This document shows positions 42,521 to 52,019 of a DNA stretch of 64,000 nt, in pieces. Position numbers and translations under genes: made by a program. The first letter of the stretch is position 1. The number at the start of each line of letters is the position of its first letter. The notes under the pieces are model-generated. The model was not told where the DNA came from and did no database searches. It was given only the letters and a program-made list of their open reading frames with translations. Source of the stretch: Occallatibacter riparius (GTDB lineage: Bacteria > Acidobacteriota > Terriglobia > Terriglobales > Acidobacteriaceae); the NCBI RefSeq assembly GCF_025264625.1, contig NZ_CP093313.1, positions 2,666,001-2,730,000 on the forward strand. The letters are read 5' to 3'.

Positions 42521-44506
42521 TTACCGCTCGTTCTTGCGCCAGTTGATGAGATCGCCGAGAGTGGTGGTCGAGCTGGAGACGGGAGCCTTGTGGGTGCTCT
42601 CCTTGTAGTGCTCCACTGTCGCGCGGCTGGCTTCGTGAGCCGTCGAGCGCAGGCTGAGGCCTACCTTCTTCTCTTCCACGTTGATCTTGATGATCTTGAA
42701 GTCGTGCTCGTCGCCTTGGTCCATCTTGGCGGGTGTGCCGTCGTCCGACACCGCCTCGGAGATGTGGCAGAGACCTTCCACACCCTCGGCGATTTCGACG
42801 AAAGCGCCGAACTGAGCGGTGCGGAGAACCTTGCCGTGGACCACGTCGCCGACGCGATGGGTAGCGAAGAAGCTCTCCCAGACATCGGGCTGGAGCTGCT
42901 TGATACCCAGCGAGAGGCGGCGGTTCTGCGGCTCGACGCCGAGAACGACAGCCTTGACCTTTTCGCCCTTCTTTACAACTTCAGAGGGGTGCTTGACGCG
43001 CTTGGTCCAGCTCAGGTTCGAGACGTGGACGAGGCCGTCGATGCCATCCTCGATTTCGATGAAGGCGCCGAAGTCGGTGAGGTTGCGCACGCGGCCTTCG
43101 ACAACGGTTCCGGCCGGGTAACGCTCGGTGAGGTGCTCCCAGGGGTTTTCGAGAAGCTGCTTCATGCCGAGCGAGATGCGGCGGTCAGCGGGGTTGACGC
43201 TGAGGACAACCGTCTCGACCTCATCGCCGGGCTTGACCAGCTTGGAGGGGTGCTTGAGGCGCTTGGACCAGGTCATCTCAGAGAGGTGAACCAGGCCTTC
43301 GATGCCCTGCTCGAGCTCAACGAACGCGCCGTAGTCAGTTACCGACAGGACGCGGCCCTTGACGTGCGCACCCACGGGATAGCGCTCCGAGGCATCGAGC
43401 CACGGGTCAGGGGTGAGCTGCTTGAAGCCGAGCGAGACGCGCTGCTTGTCTTTATCGAACTTGAGCACCTTGACCTGGATCTCGTCGCCGACGTTGACCA
43501 GGTCGCGGGGGTGGGTGAGACGTCCCCAGCTCATGTCGGTAATGTGCAACAGGCCGTCAATGCCGCCGAGGTCAACGAACGCGCCGTAGTCGGTGAGGTT
43601 CTTGACCGTGCCGGTGAGCACGGCGCCCTCGCCGAGCTGCTCAAGGGTGTGGCTGCGCTTGGAGGTCTGCTCTTCCTCAAGGATCTCCTTGCGGGAGACG
43701 ACCACGTTGCCACGCTTCTTGTTCAGCTTGATGACGCGAACTTCAATCTGCTGGCCGAGATAGCCGTCGAGGTTGCGGACCGGCCGGATCTCGAGCTGCG
43801 AGCCGGGCAGGAACGCCTTCATGCCGATGTCGACGGTTAGACCGCCCTTGACGCGGCTGACGATGGTGCCGATAACCGGCGTCTTGTCGTTGGCTGCCTT
43901 TTCGATCGAATCCCACACCCGCAGGCGCTGTGCCTTCTCGTAGCTGACGAGATAGCCGCCTTCGGGCTCCTCGCGCTCGATAACCACTTCGATCTCGTCG
44001 CCGGGATTGAACTTGACGGCGCCGGTGTGATCGACAACCTGCTCCAAAGGCACGAGGCCTTCGGACTTGAGACCCACGTCGACCACCAGGTTCTTCTCGG
44101 TCTGCTTGATGACCGTTCCGGTGACGACCTTGTCGCCGTACGCTTCAACGGCGGCGGCTTCCGCGGCCTGCTCGCGCTCGAAGGCTTCGAGGGCGGCGGA
44201 GAAGTCTTCCATCGACTCCATGTGCTCGGTTTCAGCGGGCTTTGCGGGCTCGGCTTGTACCGGGGTGGCGACTGGGGCCGGAACTTCTGCTGCAGCTTCG
44301 GGAGCCGTTTGGGGCTCTGTAGCGGCTACAGGTTCGGTTGTGGCATCGGCGTCCAGCGCGGGAGTGTTGACTTCAGCGGTCTCGGGGTTGGACGTGGATT
44401 CGTGCAACGGCTGTTCTTGCTCCGTCGCAGGCTGTTCAAGGGTGGGCATTTCCAATTCGGTGTTCAGGGTTGTGCTCTCGGTTTCGGGATTGAGGACGTC
44501 TGCCAT
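42521..44506 (-). CDS. rpsA: 30S ribosomal protein S1
   Basis: S1 binds mRNA leaders and helps the 30S subunit start translation. The 661-residue product has six S1/OB-fold repeats. The core phrases are GTVIKQTEKNLVVDVGLKSE, GTIVSRVKGGLTVDIGMKAF, GTVKNLTDYGAFVDLGGIDG, GRVLSVTDYGAFVELEQGIE, GRVRNLTDFGAFIEIEDGID and GKVLRTAQFGAFVEIAEGVE, in order; repeats three to six are the mRNA-binding type. Before them is an acidic, Glu/Ala/Pro/Thr-rich extension of about 95 residues, probably disordered. The ATG at 44506 is preceded by GGAG; a GTG just upstream is an alternative. Ends LINWRKNER. Confidence 0.96.
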   Translation of the reverse strand: MADVLNPETESTTLNTELEMPTLEQPATEQEQPLHESTSNPETAEVNTPALDADATTEPVAATEPQTAPEAAAEVPAPVATPVQAEPAKPAETEHMESMEDFSAALEAFEREQAAEAAAVEAYGDKVVTGTVIKQTEKNLVVDVGLKSEGLVPLEQVVDHTGAVKFNPGDEIEVVIEREEPEGGYLVSYEKAQRLRVWDSIEKAANDKTPVIGTIVSRVKGGLTVDIGMKAFLPGSQLEIRPVRNLDGYLGQQIEVRVIKLNKKRGNVVVSRKEILEEEQTSKRSHTLEQLGEGAVLTGTVKNLTDYGAFVDLGGIDGLLHITDMSWGRLTHPRDLVNVGDEIQVKVLKFDKDKQRVSLGFKQLTPDPWLDASERYPVGAHVKGRVLSVTDYGAFVELEQGIEGLVHLSEMTWSKRLKHPSKLVKPGDEVETVVLSVNPADRRISLGMKQLLENPWEHLTERYPAGTVVEGRVRNLTDFGAFIEIEDGIDGLVHVSNLSWTKRVKHPSEVVKKGEKVKAVVLGVEPQNRRLSLGIKQLQPDVWESFFATHRVGDVVHGKVLRTAQFGAFVEIAEGVEGLCHISEAVSDDGTPAKMDQGDEHDFKIIKINVEEKKVGLSLRSTAHEASRATVEHYKESTHKAPVSSSTTTLGDLINWRKNER

Positions 44507-45040
44507 CACTGCTGCTCCAGGACTCCATGGGCCGGATTATCTTGCGGTTGCCGGGGCCTCTGCGCAGCGGGTGCGAAGGGACCGTTAGGCCTGACTCCCT
44601 TCGAATCTGCGTGTACATGCGGAGTTCTCTCAGGGACGACGACGGAACCGGTTTGGCCGGTTGCTAATCTATTCGTCACCTTTGGGAAACACCCGGCAGG
44701 CAACTGCAGGCTGGAGGGCGGCCGCAGCTCACTGCTGGAATCCGCGCAGGAAGCTACGCTTTCAAGTGTATCAACCTTCAGATTCATGGTCAACGAAGCG
44801 GAAGGCAAATCCAAGACACCGCGCAGAACGTTGCCGCGGCGTTTATCCAGCTTTTGGGGGGTGTTCTGTGTTGTCGAAGACATCCCCCGGCGGCTGAAGC
44901 CGGATCGCCCAGGCCCTCGCACCGGCTCGCCTGAAGTCGTGCTCTCTCACGGCGTAACGGGTTTGTTCTCGCCGGCGGACGAAAGTGCGATTCAGGCTTG
45001 AGACTGGACCTCCTATACTGATGCGGACGGGCGGGAAAAG
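44507..45040. other. Intergenic region between rpsA and HIT gene
   Basis: About 530 bases of divergent spacer. It must carry the rpsA leader and promoter and the upstream region of the HIT gene (a TATACT box lies at about 45014), but no well-spaced promoter pair or known riboswitch could be identified. Long frames through here are shadows. Confidence 0.4.
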
Positions 45041-45613
45041 ATGGAAATACTGTGGACTCCGTGGCGATTCACCTACATAACCGGGGCGGACCGGCGGGCG
45101 CGCCGCGGCGTGCCCGCGGCGCTGGATGCTTGGCCGGGCGACCTGAACTGCGTCTTCTGCAACTTGATTGCTGCCGTGGATTTTGCCGTTGAGCACGGGA
45201 TGAGCCGCGAAGATGCGGAGGCTGCGGGCGGGATTGTGGTGCGGGGCAGCAACTGCTTTGTAAGCCTGAATGCTTATCCGTATATCTCAGGGCACGTGAT
45301 GGTTATGCCCTATGCGCATCTGGACCGGCTGGCCAAGGTGCCGCCGGACGCGGCCCACGAAATGATGGATCTGGCGCAGAAGACGGAGCGGGTGCTGGAC
45401 GCGGTGTATCGGCCTCAGGGATTTAATTTTGGGTTAAATCTCGGCGAGGCGGCCGGGGCGGGGGTAGCAGGTCACCTGCATCTGCATGCCATGCCGCGCT
45501 GGGTGGGGGATACGAACTTCATGACGACGGTGAGCGAGACGCGGGTGGTGCCGGAGGATCTGGAGGTTACGTGGCGGCGGGTGCGGGAGGGGTTTGCGGC
45601 GCTGCAGGGGTGA
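45041..45613 (+). CDS. HIT family protein (nucleotide hydrolase or transferase)
   Basis: A 190-residue histidine-triad protein. The C-terminal motif HLHLHAMPRW is the H-x-H-x-H site in which the central histidine forms a nucleotidyl intermediate. Two cysteines in NCVFCNLI probably hold a structural zinc as in the Ap4A-phosphorylase-like branch. The MEILWTPWRFTYITGADRRA opening is typical of that branch. It likely acts on dinucleoside polyphosphates or AMP-linked compounds in the cytoplasm; the exact substrate is inferred. Confidence 0.9.
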   Translation: MEILWTPWRFTYITGADRRARRGVPAALDAWPGDLNCVFCNLIAAVDFAVEHGMSREDAEAAGGIVVRGSNCFVSLNAYPYISGHVMVMPYAHLDRLAKVPPDAAHEMMDLAQKTERVLDAVYRPQGFNFGLNLGEAAGAGVAGHLHLHAMPRWVGDTNFMTTVSETRVVPEDLEVTWRRVREGFAALQG

Positions 45614-45667
45614 GCGAGTACATCGCCTAACTGGGGAGTAGGCCAGGCAGGAGGCGGGGGAGAAAAG

Positions 45668-47170
45668 TTGCAGGGTACACGGGGACCGAACTCGGGGGTT
45701 TGGATCTGGGCTATCCCGCCGCTTTACGTGCTTTTGCACGGGATCATCGCAACCTGCCTTCCGTCCCGCCTGGACGCACTCTCGACCGTATGCATCGTGC
45801 TGGCCGAGTGGGGCGCCGTGGCGGTGTCGATTCGTGCCGCAAAGCAGTCCGGACATCCGGCGAGGGCGTTGTGGCTGCTCCTCAGCGGCTCGATTCTGCT
45901 CCATTCCGTTGCCATGACCCTGGATGTTTTGGCGGAGACTACCGGCGCGACTGAATTCAACTTCGTTCCGGGATTTCAGATCTTCTTCTCGATGTTGTCG
46001 AGCGTTCCCATGCTCGTTGCGGTGTCGCTGCAGAGCGACCGGCGCACAGCCAAGATTGCACGCATCGCCTATTCGCTGATTTCTTTGGCGATCGGCGCCG
46101 TTCTCTATCTGCAGCTATTCACCATCCTCACTGTGAGCGGAAGCCAGAATCCCGCGGACGCGATTCTGATCATGCACCTGTTCGACGCGATCGATCTGTT
46201 TCTCGCGGCTGCCGCCACGGTGCGCTGGCTGGGTGCAGAACAGCCGCAGGAGGTTCAATTCTTTCGCGTTTTGTCGATCTTTCTCTGGATCGACGCGCTC
46301 TTGCCCGCAATTCACAATCGGATCATTCTCCGGCACGACTATGTCTGGCTGGATCTGTTTCTCTCAGCGCCTTACCTTATCCTCTGCGCGCTCATGCTGA
46401 GATCGAAAGAGCGGTCGGTGCGGGTCTCGTCACCGCGGGTGAGCCGGGTGATACGAAGCGGGAGCCCGATCTTTCTGACCATGGCGCTGGTGACTGTGGG
46501 CTTGTTCGCGATTCGCTCCCACTTCTATATCGGTCTGGGTGCTGTGCTGTTCGCGGTCGCGACCTACGGAGCATTGAATGTGCTGATCCAAACGCGCGGA
46601 CTGGAGGCCGAAGCGACGCTTTTGGCAGACAAGCGTCTCCTGGAGCGACTGGCAGTGGTGGATGGCCTGACGGGGATTGCCAATCGGCGCGGATTCGACA
46701 AGGTTTTCCATCGCGAATTCTCCGCCGCACGCCGTGGGGGTACTCCGCTGTCGTTGCTCATGATTGACGTGGACCACTTCAAGGAGGTCAACGACGAACT
46801 CGGACACCAGGTTGGAGACGAGTACCTGATCCAGATCGCGCAGGCTCTTCGACGGGCACTGCCACGTGTCACGGACATCGTGGCGCGTTACGGAGGCGAG
46901 GAGTTCACGGCCATCCTGCCGGCGACGGGCAGCGCGGGGGCGGTCCATGCATGCGAGAAACTGCATGACGCGATTCGGCACCTGGGGCTTCATCACCCGA
47001 CCGCGAAGGAGGGAATCGTCACCATCAGCATTGGAGTGTCGACATTCGATGGATCGGCGGCGATCGCGGCGCAGCGGCTGGTGGAGGCAGCCGACCGCGC
47101 GCTGTATCTGGCGAAGAGCGGAGGGCGCAACCGGTCTGAATCTATGGAGCCCGACGAAACGACGGTTTGA
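45668..47170 (+). CDS. Membrane diguanylate cyclase (GGDEF domain; TTG start)
   Basis: A 500-residue protein that should make cyclic di-GMP. About eight hydrophobic helices occupy residues ~10-310 and form an unrecognised membrane sensor. The catalytic domain (~335-490) has DGLTGIANRRGFDKVFHREF, LLMIDVDHFKEVNDELGHQV with the metal aspartate, and the intact signature RYGGEEF. RVTD, five residues before it, is an RxxD inhibitory site, so feedback control by product is likely. TTG at 45668 is the best start, preceded by GGGGGAG; no ATG occurs until well into the protein. Confidence 0.92.
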   Translation: MQGTRGPNSGVWIWAIPPLYVLLHGIIATCLPSRLDALSTVCIVLAEWGAVAVSIRAAKQSGHPARALWLLLSGSILLHSVAMTLDVLAETTGATEFNFVPGFQIFFSMLSSVPMLVAVSLQSDRRTAKIARIAYSLISLAIGAVLYLQLFTILTVSGSQNPADAILIMHLFDAIDLFLAAAATVRWLGAEQPQEVQFFRVLSIFLWIDALLPAIHNRIILRHDYVWLDLFLSAPYLILCALMLRSKERSVRVSSPRVSRVIRSGSPIFLTMALVTVGLFAIRSHFYIGLGAVLFAVATYGALNVLIQTRGLEAEATLLADKRLLERLAVVDGLTGIANRRGFDKVFHREFSAARRGGTPLSLLMIDVDHFKEVNDELGHQVGDEYLIQIAQALRRALPRVTDIVARYGGEEFTAILPATGSAGAVHACEKLHDAIRHLGLHHPTAKEGIVTISIGVSTFDGSAAIAAQRLVEAADRALYLAKSGGRNRSESMEPDETTV

Positions 47171-47395
47171 TGCTTGTGTACAGGCGGCACTGCGGGGCCA
47201 AGTGGCAGGTTGCGTAAGCTAGTTCCCGTTGCAACCCGGCAGCCGTTCGGGCCATCTACGTAGCTGCAATAATGGGCCCTTCCGGTCGCGAGACCGATAG
47301 ACACGATGGATTAGAATCGCCCTCCTGTAAGTTCTCTGTTCCCTTAACTTTGTGCGCTCTGCCGGTGCTCGTTCCCTTCAAGGAGACCGGATTCT

Positions 47396-49522
47396 ATGTT
47401 GTTTTTTGCTCATCGCAGGGCATTGCTGTGTGCAGTGCTCTCGGCGGGTTTTGCGCTGGTGACAGCCGAGGCGCAATCCCAGACTTCGTTTTCAGCGCAC
47501 ACGGTGTATACCAGTTCCGACATAAGCGGCGTGATAGGCCATGGCGATTTCAATGGAGACGGCCGGGAAGACCTGGTCGCCTCGGATACGGCGAACGGCG
47601 CCTCGCAGAACGGGCTACTGTACCTGTCGAATAGCGATGGGACGTATGACGCGCCGATGCGGCTGCCGCAGCCGGTGACGGCGAGCCAGTTCGCCATCGG
47701 GGACTTCAACAACGACGGCAAGCTGGACTTTGTGGCCCAGGGGACGTCGGGCGCGCAGATGGTCGCATACCTGAGTAATGGCAATGGCACGTTCCAGGCG
47801 GCAAAAATCATCAGCGATGGCACGACGGATGTGCTGACGTGGCTGGTAGCCGCGGACATGAATCACGACAATAAGACCGACATTGTGGAAGCAGAGACCA
47901 CGCAAGGGGGACCGGACATTCTGCAGGTGTGGATCAGCAATGGGGACGGGACCTTCAAGGCGGGGCAGCGGATCACCTCGGGAGTGATCGTTACTTCGTT
48001 CGGCATGGTGACCGGCGATTTCGATGGGGACGGCAAGCCCGACGTCGCCATCACCCACACCTTCGCGGCGGATGGCCCGACGACCATCCAGGTCTGGTAT
48101 GGCGACGGCGCGGGCAATCTGGGCTCGCCGTACCAGGTGACTGATCCGCAGGGATATGAGGACATGATCGGCCCCGGCAGCGTGGTGGATATCAACGACG
48201 ACGGCAAGAGCGATCTGTTGGCATCGCGCTTCCAGTACGGCATCAGTGGGACGAGCAAATACCTGCCGCAGATCGAGCTGATTGAGGGCAACGCGAATCG
48301 CACGCTGAGCTTTGTGACTGTGCCGACGAACAACTGCCCTGTTGCAGTGACAGGCGCAGACTATGACGGCAACGGCTACAACGATCTGGCCTTTGCCGAA
48401 GCGCCTTGCAGCTCCAGCATGACTACGGGGCCGTTCACCTACGTGATCAAGCCAGGATCTTCTTCGGGCACATTCGGTGCTGAACAGACCATCTACTCGA
48501 CTTCGTACAACTCCGGGAGCGATCTGCAGACGATCAAGTCGACCGAGGCGAGCAAGCCGGACCTGGTGCTGACGGAGCAGACTACATCGAACAACAACGC
48601 CGGCCCGACCTCGACGGAGCTGTTGAGCAATACGAGCAGCGGGGTTTACTTCCCGCCTTGTAATACCGCAGCAATGGCGGAGGGAATCACCATGTGCCAG
48701 CCGACGGGGAGCAGTTCCACTTCGCCGGTTTATTTCTCGATAGCGGCCGCGGGGCCGACGCCGATGCGTACGGCAGCAGTGTGGGTGGACGGCCAGAAGC
48801 AATTCGAGCAGCTGATGCACTCGTTCTCGCATTACTCGTACCTGAACGAGTCGCTGTCGCTGTCGAGCGGTACCCATAACGTGACGATCTACGGCACGGG
48901 CTGGGACAACACGCTGCAGAAGAAGAGCTTCAGCATCACGGTATCGGGAACGGGCACTGGGTGCGCGCCGCCATCGAGTGCCGGTGTGCGCATTTGCACT
49001 CCGGCGAACGGGAGCACGGTCACCTCGCCCACGCAGGTGCTGGCCAGTGCCGACCTGCCGGGCACGCTGGCACGGATGGAGGTGTGGGTAGACGGTATGA
49101 AGGAATACACCGAGACCACAAGCACGCAGCTCTCGACGATGCTTTCCCTGAGCGCCGGATATCACCGCTTCGATGTCTACGCGGTGAACACGGCAGGCGC
49201 GAAGTACGAGTCAACCTCCTATGCCACCGTGAGCGGCGGATCGTGTCCTGCGGATCCGGGATACGATGTGCACATTTGCACGCCGATTTCCGGAAGCACG
49301 GTGAGCTCTCCGGTGCAGGTGCAGGCGACGGCGCACATTACCGGCACGCTAGCGCGGATGGAGGTGTGGGTGGATGGAGTGAAGAAGTACACGGAGACCA
49401 CCAGCCTGAGCCTGAATGCCTCGATTCCTGTGCCGTCGGGGAAGAACCACCGCTTTGATGTGTACGCGGTGAACACGGCGGGTACGAAGTGGGAGACGAC
49501 GGTGTACGCAACGGTTCCGTAG
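47396..49522 (+). CDS. Secreted FG-GAP/VCBS protein with Ig-like tandem repeats
   Basis: A 708-residue exported protein: signal MLFFAHRRALLCAVLSAGFA cleaved near AEAQ. The first half has six calcium-binding-like FG-GAP repeats (GDFNGDGREDLVA, GDFNNDGKLDFVA, ADMNHDNKTDIVE, GDFDGDGKPDVAI, VDINDDGKSDLLA, ADYDGNGYNDLAF) folding as a propeller. The second half has three Ig-like modules, the last two being close tandem copies (PANGSTVTSPTQVLASADLP against PISGSTVSSPVQVQATAHIT, both with ARMEVWVDGxK). Adhesion or polysaccharide binding at the surface is inferred. Confidence 0.85.
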   Translation: MLFFAHRRALLCAVLSAGFALVTAEAQSQTSFSAHTVYTSSDISGVIGHGDFNGDGREDLVASDTANGASQNGLLYLSNSDGTYDAPMRLPQPVTASQFAIGDFNNDGKLDFVAQGTSGAQMVAYLSNGNGTFQAAKIISDGTTDVLTWLVAADMNHDNKTDIVEAETTQGGPDILQVWISNGDGTFKAGQRITSGVIVTSFGMVTGDFDGDGKPDVAITHTFAADGPTTIQVWYGDGAGNLGSPYQVTDPQGYEDMIGPGSVVDINDDGKSDLLASRFQYGISGTSKYLPQIELIEGNANRTLSFVTVPTNNCPVAVTGADYDGNGYNDLAFAEAPCSSSMTTGPFTYVIKPGSSSGTFGAEQTIYSTSYNSGSDLQTIKSTEASKPDLVLTEQTTSNNNAGPTSTELLSNTSSGVYFPPCNTAAMAEGITMCQPTGSSSTSPVYFSIAAAGPTPMRTAAVWVDGQKQFEQLMHSFSHYSYLNESLSLSSGTHNVTIYGTGWDNTLQKKSFSITVSGTGTGCAPPSSAGVRICTPANGSTVTSPTQVLASADLPGTLARMEVWVDGMKEYTETTSTQLSTMLSLSAGYHRFDVYAVNTAGAKYESTSYATVSGGSCPADPGYDVHICTPISGSTVSSPVQVQATAHITGTLARMEVWVDGVKKYTETTSLSLNASIPVPSGKNHRFDVYAVNTAGTKWETTVYATVP

Positions 49523-49676
49523 AGGCGGCTGAAAGTGAGCAGATGGCCCGGGTTCTCCGAGCCATTTGCTTTTTGGGAAGCAGGCGAGTCCCGCATTGCG
49601 CTCCGTCCGTCTATAAGAGCAAACTCGAACTTCCCGCGCTGTTTGGGAGACAATTCAGCTCATTGGAGACGGACGC

Positions 49677-50057
49677 ATGAAGAAGCTTCTCGCATTGTGT
49701 GCAGTGCTGTTTGTGGCGATTGGCGCCGCAACCGTGTTTGCCCAGGCGGCGCCTGCCGATGTTACGGGCGCATGGACCGGCAGCATGAACGCCGGCGGCA
49801 ACGATATGACCATCACCTTCCACCTGAAGCAGGATGGCGCCAAGCTGACCGGCACCGTGGAAACCGGCATGGGCGATCCGGTGGAGATCACGAACGGCAA
49901 GGTGGACGGGGAGAAGGTCTACTGGGAGACGAGCTTCAATGGATCGACGATTCAGCACGAGGGCACGGTGAGCGGCGACGACATGAAGATCAACGTCAAA
50001 TCGAGCGGCGGGGAGTTTCCGGCGACGGATATGACGCTGAAGCGGTCGAAGTCGTAG
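49677..50057 (+). CDS. Small exported lipocalin-like protein
   Basis: A 126-residue protein with a clear signal peptide (MKKLLALCAVLFVAIGAATV, cleavage near FAQA) and a mature part of alternating beta strands, with VTGAWTGSMNAGGNDMTITF opening the barrel and repeated GxVxTGMGDPV-type turns. This resembles small secreted beta-barrel proteins of acidobacteria of unknown function. No catalytic motif. It is followed by the metallothionein-like gene. Confidence 0.75.
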   Translation: MKKLLALCAVLFVAIGAATVFAQAAPADVTGAWTGSMNAGGNDMTITFHLKQDGAKLTGTVETGMGDPVEITNGKVDGEKVYWETSFNGSTIQHEGTVSGDDMKINVKSSGGEFPATDMTLKRSKS

Positions 50058-50165
50058 CGGGGTTGGTTCGGCGAGAATTGCCGAAATGCACGTGCGCTCC
50101 ATCTGGATGAGGTCGTGCATGCATCCAAGCAGTCCGAATGCCTGAACGGCATTGAGGAGAGTTGG

Positions 50166-50315
50166 ATGGCAGACCAAAAAAAGTGTGCGCATGCGGCATG
50201 TACGTGTATGACCGACAAGAAGTACTGCAGCAAGTTCTGCGAAGACCGCAAAGACACGGCCGAGATTGCCTGCGAGTGTGGGCACCCGGGGTGCAAGGGC
50301 GACATCGCATCGTAG
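50166..50315 (+). CDS. Metallothionein-like cysteine-rich peptide
   Basis: A 49-residue peptide with eight cysteines and two histidines: CAHAACTCMTDKKYCSKFC, then CECGHPGCKG. The spacing CxHxxCxC ... CxxxC ... CxCGHxxC is that of prokaryotic metallothioneins (SmtA/BmtA), which bind zinc or cadmium through cysteines with histidine support. GAGGAG six bases before the ATG at 50166 decides the start; a longer frame upstream exists but adds 17 residues without ribosome binding site. No metal-responsive repressor is adjacent. Confidence 0.82.
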   Translation: MADQKKCAHAACTCMTDKKYCSKFCEDRKDTAEIACECGHPGCKGDIAS

Positions 50316-50381
50316 CTGTTAACAGAGGGGGAAGTTGCCTCCGCGTGGAAGCAGTTAAGATAGCTCCACGAGGACTCGGCT

Positions 50382-51326
50382 ATGACTTCCCCTGATTCAC
50401 GCCAAGCGTCTCTTTCGACTGTCGAAGTGTGGCCGGAGCTGCCGTGGGCGGCTTGGGGCGAAACGTGCACCACGCTGCAGATGTGGATGCAGATTGTCGG
50501 CAAGATCCGCATGACGCTGATGCCGCCGATTAATCACACATGGCACGTGACGCTGTACCCGTCGATTCACGGAGTGACGACCGGGCCGATGCCCTACGCG
50601 CGCGGGACGATGCTCGAGATCGATTTTGATTTCGTGGAGCACGTTCTTTCGGCACGGCGGTCCGACGGTACGAAAACGTTCGCGGTGGACCTGGAGCCGA
50701 TGTCGGTGGCGGCGTTCTATCGGGAATTGATGGAAGGGCTGGATTGGCTGGGCACGCCGATGCGCATCTGGCCGCATGCGATGGAGGTGCCCGAGCCTGT
50801 GCGGCTGGACCAGGACGAGGCGCACCGATCGTATGACGCGGAATATGCGAACCGCTTCTGGCGCGTGCTGCTCGAGACCACGCGGGTGATGACGGAGTTT
50901 CGCGCGCGGTTTCGCGGGAAGGTGAGCCTGGTGCACCTGTTCTGGGGTGCGATGGACCTGGCCTGCACGCGGTTCAGCGGACGGACTGCGCCGGAGCACG
51001 CGAGCATGCCGGGGCTGCCGGATCGCGTGGTGCGCGACGCGTATTCGCATGAGGTGTCGAGTGCGGGCTTCTGGCCAGGCGGCCCGGGGATGGATGCGAT
51101 GTTTTATAGCTACGCGTATCCGGAGCCCGCGGGGTATCGCGAGTACAAGATTGCGCCGGCTGCGGCTTCGTTCAGTGAAGGATTTGGCGAGTTCGTTTTG
51201 CCGTATGAGGCTGTGCGTAGGGCCGCGGATCCGGATGCGGCGTTGATGCAGTTTCTGCAGTCGACGTATGAGGCTGCGGCGGTTTGTGCGAAGTGGGATC
51301 GATCGGCGCTGGAAATCAGTGGGTAG
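50382..51326 (+). CDS. DUF5996 family protein
   Basis: A 314-residue soluble protein of a conserved family with unknown activity. Recognisable stretches are VEVWPELPWAAWGETCTTLQ, QIVGKIRMTLMPPINHTWHV with TLYPS, FWGAMDLACTRFSGRTAPEH and AGFWPGGPGM. The multiple His/Trp/Glu positions recall a metal-dependent or sugar-binding pocket, but nothing is established. The gene end overlaps a 7-bp-period repeat. Confidence 0.82.
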   Translation: MTSPDSRQASLSTVEVWPELPWAAWGETCTTLQMWMQIVGKIRMTLMPPINHTWHVTLYPSIHGVTTGPMPYARGTMLEIDFDFVEHVLSARRSDGTKTFAVDLEPMSVAAFYRELMEGLDWLGTPMRIWPHAMEVPEPVRLDQDEAHRSYDAEYANRFWRVLLETTRVMTEFRARFRGKVSLVHLFWGAMDLACTRFSGRTAPEHASMPGLPDRVVRDAYSHEVSSAGFWPGGPGMDAMFYSYAYPEPAGYREYKIAPAAASFSEGFGEFVLPYEAVRRAADPDAALMQFLQSTYEAAAVCAKWDRSALEISG

Positions 51327-51346
51327 TGAGGAGTGGTTAGTGGTTA
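51326..51346. repeat. 7-bp tandem repeat at gene junction
   Basis: GTGAGGA, GTGGTTA, GTGGTTA overlap the junction of the convergent DUF5996 and HAD genes; the HAD stop codon lies in the middle. Confidence 0.65.
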
Positions 51347-51963
51347 GCTGCTGGGTTGAAGCTGATCTGCGTAAAATCGCGCACCCACGTTGCTCCGAGT
51401 AGTTCACTTTCTGGGAACGTGGTGCCAATCGCGATGACGGGCATGCGGGCGGCGCGCGCTGCGAGGATGCCAGCGGGCGTGTCTTCAATCACGGTGCAAT
51501 CGTCCGGCGCGAGACCGAGCCGAGCGGCGGCCTGGAGATAGCCATCCGGGTCGGGCTTGCCTGCGCGCACGTCTTCATTGCCGATGAGGCACTGGGGAAT
51601 GGGGAGGCCGGCAAAGCGGAGGCGGGCTTCAGCCAGAGCGCGCGGAGCCGAGGTGACGACGGCCCACTCGTTGGGCTGCAGAGTGTCTATTAGTTCGCGC
51701 GCTCCGCGCAGAGCGACGATGCCCTCGCTGCGGGTGACGGCGGCGTTGTCGAGCGCGATGGCTTCGGATTCGGCGTCGAGGTGTGGCGCAATCTCGCGGA
51801 TGGTGTCGCGAGTGAGGCGGCCGTGGGAGATGGCGAGGATGTCAGCGAGTGAGATGCCATGACGTTGACCCCACGTACCCCACATGTATTCAACGCAGGC
51901 GGTGGAGTCGACCAGGGTGCCGTCCATATCGAAGAGGATGGCGCGGGAATGAATTTCAACCAT
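51337..51963 (-). CDS. HAD-family sugar phosphatase-like hydrolase
   Basis: A 208-residue protein of the haloacid dehalogenase superfamily with a small helical cap (subfamily IA). Motif I is FDMDGTLVDST with the nucleophile aspartate, motif II is VVTSAPRALAEARLR, and KPDPDGYLQAAARLG with CTVIEDTPAGILAA gives motif III lysine and the motif IV acidic pair. This arrangement is that of beta-phosphoglucomutase-like and GPP/HPP-like sugar phosphatases. Convergent with the DUF5996 gene. The exact sugar phosphate is not known. Confidence 0.92.
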   Translation of the reverse strand: MVEIHSRAILFDMDGTLVDSTACVEYMWGTWGQRHGISLADILAISHGRLTRDTIREIAPHLDAESEAIALDNAAVTRSEGIVALRGARELIDTLQPNEWAVVTSAPRALAEARLRFAGLPIPQCLIGNEDVRAGKPDPDGYLQAAARLGLAPDDCTVIEDTPAGILAARAARMPVIAIGTTFPESELLGATWVRDFTQISFNPAANH

Positions 51964-52019
51964 AGGACCTCTGCTTGTATGGTCGCATTGGGGAGCGCGT
52001 TAGAATTCGATCAACTTCT

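Noticed and set aside
47615..49165. 516-codon minus-strand frame
   Set aside because: Antisense to the FG-GAP/Ig gene, arginine/alanine-rich shadow typical of high-G+C DNA.
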